Shown here piece after piece: positions 1 to 13,400 of a DNA stretch of 64,000 nt (position 1 is the stretch's first letter; every line of letters starts with the position of its first letter). The position numbers and the translations under genes are program-made. The notes beneath the pieces are model-generated. The model was not told the origin of the DNA. It did no database searches and worked only from the letters and a program-made list of their open reading frames with translations. The stretch comes from Myrica gale (taxonomy: Eukaryota; Streptophyta; Magnoliopsida; Fagales; Myricaceae). The stretch covers positions 22,512,568 to 22,576,567 of the forward strand of contig OZ005617.1 in assembly GCA_963930655.1 (NCBI GenBank), in the 5' to 3' direction.

Positions 1-109
1 GCCAACAAATTCATGTAGATGTTCATAAACAGTGTATATTGTACATGGGTTGGGATGTCAACATCCAATGAACTACCTAAGCCGAACTTACTTTCCCGGA
101 TTTGCCAAT

Positions 110-197
110 AAACTCAACGAATACAGAATGTGTAGGTAGTCAAAATCGTGCCTAGGATTATCCTCCTGACTTCGGGGTTCGATTAAACGGAAAAAAA
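110..197 (+). repeat. possible tRNA-derived SINE fragment
   Basis: Just downstream of the TRS130 stop codon lies a segment with a box-A-like stretch near 137, a box-B-like GGGGTTCGATT near 174-184, and an A-run at 191-197. This arrangement resembles a tRNA-derived plant SINE. The match is degenerate and I see no target-site duplication, so the call is weak. Confidence 0.35.
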
Positions 198-264
198 ACT
201 TGTCCGTCCATATACAATAGAAAACTGCAAGGAACTGGATTACTGAAATGCAGGAGCTAAATAA

Positions 265-3200
265 TCATGCGGGAATGCAGAAGGAGGAGCTGAGAGCTGG
301 AGGCAAAACACAAACAAGGTGGGGCCCAGCAGGATTGCAGCTTATATTTGACTCATCTACATCTGGCAGTCCAAGCTGCGGGGGACGAACATAACCCGCT
401 ACCAGTGGCACGCATAACATTGAGATTACTATCCTTGAGCCTGTTGATGATCAATATGAGCCAGATATGAGAATGGTAAAATCATCAAACTCCCATGTTA
501 CCATAATTTTTTCAATATACCAATGAGAAATTATAGATTTTCACAAGAATTTATCAGGGGTACAAGAAATTGTAAACCTTGTTTCATGGACAGAGATACA
601 TGTCCTCTTTTCCTCCCAGCAATCATCCAATTCTCTGAATTTGCATTGACTTCATATAAAAACTCATCCTGTTTTGAAAGCAACAAAGACAATCAGAAGT
701 ATCTGGAAGATAAACGAATAAGTAATTGAAATTTCACCTATAATCTTCCCCAAATATTCTCCAGATTTTAAAACACAAAACTTTCCCGATCCAACAATGG
801 ATAGTAGGGAAGAAATCAGAAACACACGCAAAAGCAATATCATACAATTCAAACATTTAACATGGGGATTCTGCTGATTTGACCCCTAATGTTGAAAGGT
901 TGAGGGTAGCTCCCTCTTTCTCCTCTCCAGGTGAACATATAAAACTTCAAATCCCAACATATAATTCTCTTTCGATACCCTTTCTAAGCAACCAAATAAG
1001 CAAAATAACAATCCTGGGACACAATCTATATTTGAGCACCGCCAATAAACAGTGGGACCATTCCCTGACTTACATTGTCTTTCGAATCTTCGTTCTCCTC
1101 AAAATCCTTTAACCTTTCAACTCTCCATTCCATGCTAACAAGTTGCCCAACTCTAAGGCCACCAGAAGGGAGAGTAAGAAAACCAACTGCTAGGCATGGG
1201 TCAAGGACAGGCCTCTTCAAAACAAGAGCACTCCTGAAGATCAAATCCTGTCTAACATTCTCAGGTCCAGGAGATTCTACAGCCACAGGTGGGTGTGCTC
1301 CAATAGTTCTATCACCAGCAATACCATATCTGATATTTAATATGCTATCTGGTCGTGGTGCCTTAGCTTCCTCTGCAAGCAAAAAAGAAATTTTACCTTC
1401 CTTCAATGTAAGACAATTATGAAAAGGTTTGCAAGTATGTCGGCTACAATTGCACAAATCTGATTTCAACACATTATGCACTTGCAAATACATAATCTTC
1501 TAATAATTATTCACCTGCAGAGGAGAAAAACATAGCAGTGTTGCTTTTTTTTTTTCTCTGTTTTACCCCCCTTTTTTCTTTTCTTCTCTTCCTTAACGCT
1601 ACTATCCCATGCTTACCCTAAAATAATACTGATAATATATCTCAAACTCCAGAAAAAGCCATATTTACTATCGTACAAACCCCACAAGCTCCAAGAAAAT
1701 TGGATCAAGCAGAAAGTTGACGTGTTAGCTCATCCAATGGTACCACAAAAAGAAACAAATTGTGGCTAAAAATCCTGGTATGCAATGACAAAAGTTCTTC
1801 AAGAGGTTGTGTGGATGCAACCTAGTGTTTTCACTAAATATGTTTGATACCAAGGCTTAACATCTTAAAAAAAAATTATTAGATATTGTTTCACCGCCAG
1901 GTGTAGAAAACCTGAGCAACTTTATTAGTAACAAAATTTTCGAGAATAAACTGCTAAGAATGCATGTTTCTAACATGTGGCAGATAAATCTAACAAGTCA
2001 CTTTCTAGTTCTGAAAGTCCTCACTAACTTATTACTATGAGAAAGATAAGAAAGTGTGATCTTAAACAGTTCTTCTAAAAATTCATTTTTACAGTTTACA
2101 AGTTAACACATGCACCAATTCGGTCTTAAAGTCATGACCTCACCCTTGATCCTATTATTCTGGGATAAGGAAGTAGCAATTTCTTTTTCTATCTAAACAT
2201 AGCTTCAATAATGCTATAAGAGCGAACACCTCCTAAGTTCTAAAAGAAAAATGACTAGTTCTTTAATTCTTTTCTTAACTTCATTTAGAATGTGTAAGCT
2301 GAGACGAAAGCTATTCAAGTAAAAAGGAATACCAATCCTCAACTTTCCGAGGAATCCTTTAACAGTGGTTGAATGACTTCGTATAGAATGGCGATTGGAC
2401 CATAATTGACAAGACCATTTCCTCACTACTTCAATATTTTTCTCTCCTTCAAGCCACGTTATATCAATGTATATGGTTAACACAGTCGGAAATCAAAACA
2501 CATACTTACCCCAAAAAAATAAACAAATCAAATCATATACTTAAACCACTTCAACTGTTCTAGTCCTTGTACACGTTATGGTCAAGGCACACCAAAGGGT
2601 GAGGCATGCCCAGATAGCATTCAGCAATTGCAAGGCCAGGGTATGCAGCTGATGAGCAAAGAGCCATATTCATATCTTACGCATGTCGATTACCACATTT
2701 CAGCCCTGGATTTGAAGTTTTAACGTTTTGCCAGATGAGTATTGCTCAAACCTAGAGAGCATTAATGCGAATGAGCTTATAAAAATGAACTCGCATTGAA
2801 CCTGAAATGTGAAGGCACAAGGACCTTTGGAAGTTCACTAATTTTAACATCACGATAGTCAACAGCTCTTTATCTGTACATAACACTCCAAAATAACCTA
2901 GCCGTGCTGTGTCAACTTCACCCAATCAATCGTGTTTTGCATCCAATGTGATATTAAGAGTTTATAATCGATGTTGAAATCACTCAAAGGGAATTAGTTG
3001 AATAATGGATGAGCTGTAGCTAATAGTTTCAGTAATATGACATTCAGAAATTTAGAACCCCACTTAAAAAGATAAAAGGCAAGCATGTAAGTTGTAGCAT
3101 GTTTACATATGTGACGAATCGTAGATGGTCCTGGTCTGGAACAGACTGTAAAACGAGATCTACCTTTAGATACCTTACCAGAACAGATATTATTTGAAAA

Positions 3201-6200
3201 GTAGGATCACAGATAAAATACTCTCGAACTATGGTGGGAAATCAATACCCCTGTATCTCTTTCAACTAAGGTAGTAATATGATTACCAGTTCTCAAGCAC
3301 TGGAATGGTTTTCTGATGACCTCTGATGTATAAGACACTACTGCTATTAGAAAATGTACAAGACACTACTGCTATTAGAAAATGTACAAGACACTCGTCC
3401 ACATGAAAATACCTTCAGCATTTGATGTCTCCAAGCATATACTGAACAGGATTCCTGCTCTGGAATTTGGAGAAATGAAGAGTGGGAAGAAGCCCGGAGT
3501 TGGTCTCCCATCACCTTTTCCAGTATGAATAAATCCATCTTGCAGATCAAGCCAGGCATCATAGATGGTCAATGTGGCCTTCACTTCTGATTGTAGTATC
3601 ACCTGGAAGTAACATGAATAACAATGTGACCTTTGTCGAAAAAAACTAAACATGACAAGAGAATTTCCTAGTTGTTTTCACAATAATGACTGTGAACCAC
3701 TATCTTCATGAGTATTGCACTGAAAGACAAGAAGCTCAAGCATCTTCCACAAAGTGATGTGATTCAAAGTGGTTATAGACGGGAAAAGAGGCCATCTTGT
3801 TCATGCAAATTGGTACAAATTCTTCAAAATCAAAGCATACACATAAAAGAATGCCTCAAAACTGAAAGGTAAATTACCTGCAGAAGCAAAGTTCCATCAT
3901 TGCATTTATCTGCAATACGCGTGTTCACATGGAAAGGGTCAGTAAAATGGACAGCCAGGGTCCTGCAGATCAGCCAGAGGGACTATTCAGATGGATGAAT
4001 AAGAATTACATTTTCAAAATGTTGCAAAAACAATGAATACTCTGCCCCAGGGAGCACCTGCTCTCTAAAAATGAAAAGTGACACTTTACTAAACAAGCAA
4101 GAAAAGCCCTTTCTATGCTATTGGTGACCCTGCAATCACACTCAACTTTTTCCTTTTGATGGAAATACTAATGAAAAGGGGAACTATGCTCAATCCGGTT
4201 CTGCAGTACCTTGACGTGACATGACTGTAAAAGGCGTTCAAGAATTAGTGTTTTGACAGCATGAAAAAACCAAAGGCCTCTGCCCTGCCCCTTGAAGTCC
4301 CCGGATATAGGGGGGGAAATGGAGCAATAAGTAGGTCATCTGCTACTGGTATAAGACTGCGAAGTTTGTTGTATCCAGATGATTGATTTTTAAAAATTAG
4401 AACTCTAACATCCAGGGGTTGTGGACCGACAATTAATGTCTTTCTAGTATTAGATGTTTTGATTGAAAATAGATTGCAATGAAACTGGAAGATGGAGAAT
4501 GAAATGCCTCTCAAATATCTGGTTGTGGGATACTCCAAATTCAAGCTTCAGAGCTATAGTCCGCATTCCATCCACAATACTCTGTCTCTGAGGGGCAACT
4601 GCTCATAAGAAACACGACGTCATTTCCATGGAAGTGATTGGATGCAACAAAACACATGCATGTGACACTCACAACATATGGAAACCAGCAGAACTACAGA
4701 TCATAATCTTAACCTGAAGATGATCCTCTTGCAAGCCTGTCGTTAAAGGCACGTATTGGAATCCAAAGAATAGAAGCCACATTGTTTGCCCAACCTGGAA
4801 ACTCTATCCTGCCATCCTGGAGTCTCAACTGCTGAAATTTTTTATTAGCAGCCAAAGAACCATCTTTGTCAGTGGCATTAAACTTTGCCACGTCAGCAGC
4901 ACTCTGCGGCATATCAGCATAACTCTCCATTTCGATGACATGTGATTCTTCAATCGTCAGACCGGGACCAGTATCTATATGCAAAACAGCACCTTTAAGG
5001 GAGTAGTTTATTGGCCGTACTATGATCCCAAACCACTGATGTTCATTTATTAGCAAAGCAGATGAAATAGCTGCAGCAAGATCAACCAGAGCTCTTGGCT
5101 TGAAAACCTATAGAAGAAAAGGTTTCGTCAGATGATTAAAACAATAATCAAATATCTACCGAAAGACGCATACTAAGATAGTAGTACTTCATTCTGCTTC
5201 AGTATCTAAATGCATGAGTAAGTGGATAACGAAAGAAGGATATCTTAGGCATAAATTCAGTTTTACTTGTCTTATCAGCACAGATTTAATGTTATCCAGA
5301 ACTTCTATTTAAATGTGTCACTAGATGTTTATCCCCTGGCCTCAAGATAGGGTACCTTCAAGATAGGTCTAGCAGGCTTTTCATAAATCATAAAATCTTC
5401 ACTGTCTCCAGGGGCACCCTTGGAAAAACTATGAGATCTAAACCGCAAGTGCCCTATCTGCCCAGTAATAACTCCCAAGACATAGGAACCTGGTTTTTGG
5501 GGCGGTAAATCAAGGGTAATAGTATTCCGACCAGGCTTTAGGATAATAGTAGAAGAGCTCCTTAATGCCTGAAACATCAGATGAAATAATTGTTAACTGA
5601 CCAGCAAATTGCTCTGATCATGATAAAAATGAATTTAAATACTACCCCTAGACAAGCAGCATACCTTAACACCCTCATCACCATTGTATGTAGCCATCAG
5701 TGTGAGACTTAGTGAATCGAGAGTTATATCATCAGGAAAGCCACTCCAAACAGTCACAGATAAAGTACCGGAATCCCCATCACATAGCTCCAATGGGGGC
5801 CCGGGAGTTCCAGAAAATGTAATTAAAGAAGAAACATCAAGGGGCACAGGGTGCTTCATTTCACTGTGTGCAAGGCGAATAACTTCTGCCTGAAAAGCTT
5901 GGCGTTCCTTGGTAAAAAATAAGTCTTTATCTAGTGAAAGCAATCTCACACAAGATGTTAGGTAGCCAGCTTGATCATTAAGTATCTTCTGGCACTCGGC
6001 TAAATTAGGCAGGACTTCAGCCAATAAATCCTGCCATCCTTCACCTGAGTACAGGGCACAAACCTTCTCATATGATCTTGCTGCCAGATCAATATTTCCG
6101 CTTTTGAAGCAGACAGCTGCTATTTCACCATCAAGAACAACCCCATGTCTCTTCCACCACGAGCGATGATAATTATTCGCAGCACCTTTAGTTAACTCCA

Positions 6201-6236
6201 GATATTTTTGCTGCCAACACCAAAAGAGCAAAATAT

Positions 6237-6272
<36 letters not shown>

Positions 6273-9200
6273 CAACCACTAAGATACTAACGCAGAGAGC
6301 TTAAACAGTAGCTGGAAAATAAGATGGGAAAGCCTACTTTATATTCCAGGTTTAGTAATACCTCTTTAAAAGAAGCAACTATATATACAATCCTTTAGAA
6401 ATAACTGCCACATTTTAAGGAGTTGAAGTAAAGAGGTTGTGAAGTAAAATACATACAACTAAAAAATTAAAGAGCATGAGAAATTGTAACAAGATTTTTC
6501 TTAAGGGAAATAAATCTTTAGGGGAGACTGCATGCATGCATCTGTGTTTACATAAGCGCATGTTTGGCCTAACATTTATACCTCAAAATCCTCTAAAGAT
6601 GAGAAAGATTTCCATAGATCAGGATTGGAAATTGTATGCTGCAGAGCATGCTCAGCTGCAACATAAATCTCAGCAAGTCTCATAGGTCGATCAATTGAGC
6701 TCTCAAAATTTCCTGGTGAAGAGTTAGTGCGCGGCATGGCACTTGAGGGGGCTTTCCGTGATGGGGAGATCTTTGAGGATGCATCTGATCCTGATCTGTC
6801 AATTTACATGCCAAGAAGAATCAGACCTTGAAATCCTGAATAATGAACCTGGATCACATTTAAATGGATCAATGAAATCATTTCCAGTACCCATCATTGA
6901 AAGCTGGGCGTCCCTCAAACATTTCAAACATATTTCCAGCAGAAAGAGAAGCCCTTCGTCTATTAGCCTCACGCAGAAGAAAGGAAGGTTCAAGAGGCAA
7001 TAGCTTCCTCTGAATACCAAAGTGCTTGAGTCTAGGAGTTTCTTGGAGAATCATCTGCACACAGGAAAACATGGTCAGTGGTTCTCTTGGAGGAGAGACA
7101 ATAAGAGACTGTCTAGCAAATATTACAAAACCTTTAGCACATTTAGCATAGAAATTGGGCATGTGGCAATAGAGTATCCTGTTTGAAAATACATTTTGCT
7201 ACAACAACTGCTGTAAGAAGCTCTTTGACATGATTACAACTTCAACAGAATTGACAGGTTAGATGACAATGGCAATCCAACTTCAGTCCTGAAAAAGGTT
7301 TGTTCACTTGCAGATATGATCATAAATTTCCTTCAAGGTGTCTTCCATGTTTTGGTTCTTACTAGGACTGAACAAAACCGGACCGCGGACCGGACCGGAC
7401 CGGAAATCCGGTCCGGTCCGGTCCTAGTTTTTAAAATTCGGTCTGGACCGGACCGCATTTATTAATATAAATAATTTTTTTAAAATAATTTTTAATACAA
7501 ATTACAAACTTAAAACGTTTAATTTTAATGTAAACTAAAACTCTACATTTTTATATGCCCATTTCCCTTTGAAATTAACCTAATTTTTTTAAAAAAAGTT
7601 TTAAAAAAAATTAAAAAAATTGAAACCTGTCCGGACCGCATTTAGTAGGACCGGACCGGACCACTTATACCGGATTTCCGGTCCGAAAACCGGACCGGAA
7701 ATCCGGTTGTTCAGCCCTAGTTCTTACTAATCAGGTTAATTATCTAATGGTGGAATAACAACTTTTTGAGGAAAGAGTGGAGTGTGATAACAAAATTGTA
7801 TGCTCGAGGGGCAACCAAACCAATGTAATCTATGTGACAAGGTTGCAATAATGCCAAAAACTACCATTTGTTTGGGATAAAAAATTCCACCATTGAATAT
7901 TAAATTGTTAGGCTACTAATTGAGGCCACTATATGGGCTCCCTAACTTCAGTTATCTTATGCTTCTTAAAGCACAATACTAACGTGGTTTTCAAAGAAAG
8001 GAAATATTTAAATGGGCTGATTCTCAGCCCAGCCTACACATGCCATATTGAGAACTATCAATATAGTCTCTTGTACTGTCAACTATCTTCGTTTCTTCAT
8101 TGATAAAGGTTAACTTATTTATCAAAAAAAAGAGAACTAACCTTTTCTTTCACAAAAACCTCAGATGAAGCGCCAGATGGAACTGAAGGCCAAACTGCTG
8201 GTTTGGGCCAAGGTAGCATGCTGAGGTATGCACTGGTCAAAAGGAAGATGGAAAAACATAGAGAAAAGTAAGATTCCAGACATTACTAATACTGAAAACG
8301 AAGAAGATTCTGAACGTCAAACTTTTGCTGCAGTTGAAGAATAACATAACTCAGACAAAGTTGAAGAATAACTCAGCAACCAAATTTAGAGTGCTAGAAG
8401 TGGGGTTTTCAAACTTGAGTATGTACCTGTTAACAGGACTTCTTTCGATCTCGGTACCATATCCAATTAAATATGCAAGCCTCATGAACTGCCAGTATCA
8501 TAAATACAATTCCTCAACATTCTTATTGCTGACTAAATAGAAAACGAGAAAACATTGTGTATCTGTAGACAACCAACAAATATGTTCTGGAACACAATGC
8601 CAATGCATGCAGGCAAATGTTAGCACATTTAAGATAAAATTCCAATTTAACCACATTCCGATTCCAGAGGGACATTAGCCAGTTATATGGGCTGCCAAAA
8701 ATTGGTACATCACCAAATTGATTATTAAATTACACAAAACCTGCAGTAAAAAACTTAACACAAAATCTACCTTAAGAGTGAACAGGGAAAAAAGAAGATT
8801 TACCTTAACCCTGCACAGTGAGTAGAGATCACCCTGAAGGCGGTAGAATTCCTTTTCGATATCCAGTGCCACAAGTCCATCATTATAATGAGAAGCAGTT
8901 GCATTGACTAAATCCAAGGAAGCAGTTATTACCCAAACTTCACGCATACAAAATGGTAGAATGTTCTGGAAAGAACTCCAAGAAGAAAAGAAAAAAAAAA
9001 GAAATGGGAAAACTTAGGACCAACATTCTTGAATTGAAGCTCGAAAAAGTAATACTTGTACATTAAGCTAACACAACTAAAAAGATTATCAAACACCTCA
9101 TGCAGTGCCAGGGCCTTTGAGAAGCTTATTATGAATGAATAACCTCTTGATGCAACCTCAAAGGGGCGATTCAGCTTGAATAAAAGCTGCAATTTGACAT

Positions 9201-10445
9201 ATACATGAGATTCGATACCAATTTGCAAAGGAAAAAGCCACTACAGTGTAAAGCAAAGTTTGAGAAAATAAATGCTCTATTTAAGAAATGCAAGCATGAA
9301 GATTAACGGGAAAAACCACAACAAGCAAAGGTCAGAAATGACTTCTTCCTTCCATAATGGATTGCATTATCAGAAACTAAATGTAATACACCAACTAGAG
9401 GTTTGCAAAGGTGAGTTACTTCTATGATGAATTCGCAGAGCAATAACTAAATGTGTTCAATTACATTGGACACATAAAATGCTGGTCAAAATGCAAGTGT
9501 GCTGCACGCTAACAAGTCATTGAATATACTCCCTCTAGTATGAAGGGAAGAAATTCAGAAAGAAATAATTACTCCTCAAACGCTCTAAATTTCAATGTAG
9601 ATATTGGATATATATCAAGTAGAAACATGTTCATATACAAAAACATGTACGCAATAACATAGAGTTGGACCTCTATGGGGAAGGTACAAGAAATTTTCTT
9701 CAAGACTTAAACCTTTTTTGCAGTGTGTATTTTTGCATGTGAGAGAGAGAATGTAGGTGGATTGAAAAGTTCTTGTGAACAGCAGTTTTCAAAGCAATTT
9801 GAATCAAACAGAACTGAGCTACTACTGATTCCACTAAGCATTTGAAAGTATGAAAAAGCAATTCATGCAAAACAAGAAGTGCGTTGCTAACTAAGCAAAT
9901 AGAACAATATCATGAAATCATTGGCTAATTCACTTTGTTATGTAGATGGCCATTTATGCACCTCATAAGTGATTCTCAGTTTTGCAAACCTTTGATTGAC
10001 AAGCAAAGAGATACTGTCTAAATTCAAACTCCCGAAATGAGTCTTCTTGAACAATCTGTGTCAATGGCTTGTTTCCAGGTTTAAGCAATGCTGCCTGATC
10101 ATCACCATGCTCTACTCCTCCAAAGTCTCTCTGTTTCCCAGTCACATTAACTGCATGAAGTAGAAATAAGCATTGATCCTCATTTCTAATTAGTAATAAG
10201 AAAAGAAACTACTTAATTCACCAAAAAAGTAGAGGCATCAAATATGACCAGATTAATGAACATATTTCTTTTTATTAGGAAGGATAAACACAAATGGCAA
10301 AGAAACACCAATTAAAGGTATAGTTGAGGTGCCTCAAAAGCCTAAGAAGAACAAAACGACATTAATAACTGGAAATCGCCAATTTAAAATGGGCTCCATA
10401 CACATCTAGTAAAGCACGTAATAGACTCCCTATAGGAGAACTAAT

Positions 10446-10499
<54 letters not shown>

Positions 10500-13400
10500 G
10501 CATAATCGAAACAAATAAATAATCACCCCTCATACACAAATAAAGCTTCACCAAGCGCCCTTATAAGTCTTATATTCAATAACTTATAAGCAAGATTAAT
10601 GATGATGTGTGAGTCATGACAAAATGTGAAGTGAAACGAATATCAAAATCGAAAGTAGACTCTTCCATGGTCAGAATGGACCCCACCCTATAGTAGAATA
10701 AATAAATTAATTAACAACGTAAGTATAAGCAAACCTGTGTTCTGCTGTCTAATGCCTATCTGTTGGATTACTTGGGCACTGAGTTTGAAAAACCATTCTA
10801 CTGTAATATGGACAAGCAAAGCCATGGGTATATTCAAAGGTTTGCATTCTGAGTGTGCATGTGTAATACCAAAGCACAATTTCATCAAAAAATATAACCA
10901 CAGCCAGAACTCGTATCTTCATAGCAGAAGTGACAACAATCACCTGTTTCCAAATAGCAGAGTTCCAGTTCATCGTACTCCCGTAATGCATCTTCATAAA
11001 GGTGAGCCATCTCAAACATAAAAGCTAAGCTTTCCTGGGAAGAAATTAAAACAGATATTAAAAGAAGTCAGAAACTTAAAAGCAGACTGCAAAGGCTCTA
11101 AGGACACAAAGAGGGATTTTTGAAGTTCATTCCTCCACACTGTATTAGGTGGCAAGGAAGTTGCTTCTAGCATGTACTTTAACACAAGAGTAAAAGATGA
11201 AACTCGAAATTATGTTCTTTAGCACAATGAAATGTACTGGACAAATATAAACAAAATATTATAGCCAAGAATCCTGAGTTATCCAAGGCATTCTTCCTTG
11301 CAGCGATAACACCCTTCATCGCATTAACTTAGCTGAAAGCTTCTGAGAAAAGGAACAACCTTCAAGATAAAAAAATTACAGAAGTTCCAGACTGGCATGA
11401 AGCGTTGTTCACTGAGCTTGCGTATCTCATCCTCATAAAACTGTACACGCTTATCCAAAGTATTTCTGATGGATTCTATAATCTTGGACTCCAGGTCTTC
11501 CCAAAAATTTGCTTCAATGCAGTGTATATCTAATTTGCAGCACCTGACCAAAGCACAGGTTATGAACACTAGGAAACAAGGGAAGAGCTTTCATAAGTAA
11601 CCCCTTTGCACAATTGTATAAACATGTAGTAATCACATTTAGGTCTCAAAAACTCCCCCCCGCCCCACAAACAAAAACAAAAAACAGTAGCAACAATGCT
11701 GGTGAGGTAGCCAATATACGATGATCATGACGTTAGATTCTCTAAGTCTCAGATCACTGATGGCTCAATGCAATATTTTCACCACCTTCTCTTATGCTAA
11801 ACAGGTAACAACAACTTGGGGGAAAAAAGGGTAAAAAGAAAATGCTAGGGCCTATAGTGTCAATGAGAAAATGATATAGATAATGAAAAAATTCTCTAGT
11901 CCAAATATTACTTGTACCGTATCCCAAACATGTGCTATTAATTTGGTTGTGGCGCTTTGCTTTCGAAAGCAACAGTTTGTGGATGAATGTTATTGTGGAG
12001 AAGTTTGGGAGTGAGATGAGTGGGTGGAGGACCCCTCAGAGGAGAGAGACTTGTGGAATTGGTCTCTGGAGGTTTATTAGCAAAGGGCGGGATCCAATTA
12101 GCCACTTTATCAGGTTTGAGGTGGGCCGTGGTAATAGCGTTCATTTTTGGAGTGACCTTTGGTGAGGGGAGAGACCCTTGAGGCATGTCTTTCCGTACCT
12201 CTTTTCTATTGCTAGAGATAAGGATGCTTGGGTGGCGGATTATTGGACGAGAAATTCAGGTTCGAGTGCTTGGAATGTTCAGTTTTTAAGGGCAGCGAAT
12301 GATTGATAAGTGGAGGTTTTTTCGACTTTCTATTCTCTCCTTTATTCCAAGTCTTTAAGGAGTGGGGCTGGAGATAAGATGTGCTGGATGGGTACCAAGA
12401 ATGACATTTTCTCAGTGAAATCGATGTATGAGCTTCTCTCTTACAACCCCGATATGTCTTCTCTGTAGAGGCAGATTTGGAGGTCCTTTGTTCCTACTAG
12501 AGTATCCTTCTTTGTGTGGGAGGCTGCACATAAGAGAATTTTGACCATTGACAATCTCAGGAGAAGGGGTCTTTGTTTACTTGAGTGGTGCTACCTTTGT
12601 AGGTGCAATGAGAAATCCGTGGATCATATCTTTCTACATTGTGATGTCGCCAGGGATTTATGGTCTCATGTGTTAAGCATTACGAATTTTTGTTGGGTTA
12701 TGCCTTCTAGGGTGATTGAGGTGTTGTTTTGTTGGAAGAGGAAGTTCATCAACCCTCTTGCTTCGAGGGTGTGGATAATGATCCCTTTGTGCATCTGGTG
12801 GGTGATTTGGAGGGAGAGGAACGAGAGATGTTTCGAGAACTCTTCTTTGTCTTTAGTAGGGTTGAGGGGAAAGATGTTACGTTCTCTTTTTCTTTGGGCC
12901 AATGCTGTGTCGGGCTTTCCTTTCTCTGATTTCCTTAGTTTCATAACTTGTTTGGAGTAGGTCTTCAATATAGCTCTTTGTACTGTTACCTTTTATAATT
13001 TTTTTTCAATAAAGCTTTCCTTACTTATATAAAAAAAAGAATAGTCAAACGCAACTCAATGTAATGGTGCGTGAAACAAATATCTAACTTATAATGAAGT
13101 ATAGAGGTAACTCCTTCGCATAAAAGAGGTGAGGAGGAGCCTAAATTGCATAAAAGAACTCATTAAAGTATCACATATCTAATTGAGCTTTTGAGTGAAA
13201 ACCAAAATAGCCGTTAAGTACTTGTTTATTTTTCTTAGGGGGAGTTTCACTTTTAGCCCCTAAACTTACATCAAATGTAAAAAAGAGGTCCAAACTACCA
13301 AAATCGTTTAGCCCCAAAATTATCAAATTCATCGACGTTCACCCTGTTATAGGATCCAACCGTACGTACCCTATTTTCTGCATATTTCAACCATCAGATC

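Noticed and set aside
1026..1493. 155-codon frame as a separate gene
   Set aside because: Its core is exon 19 of TRS130; the rest is intron read-through on both sides.
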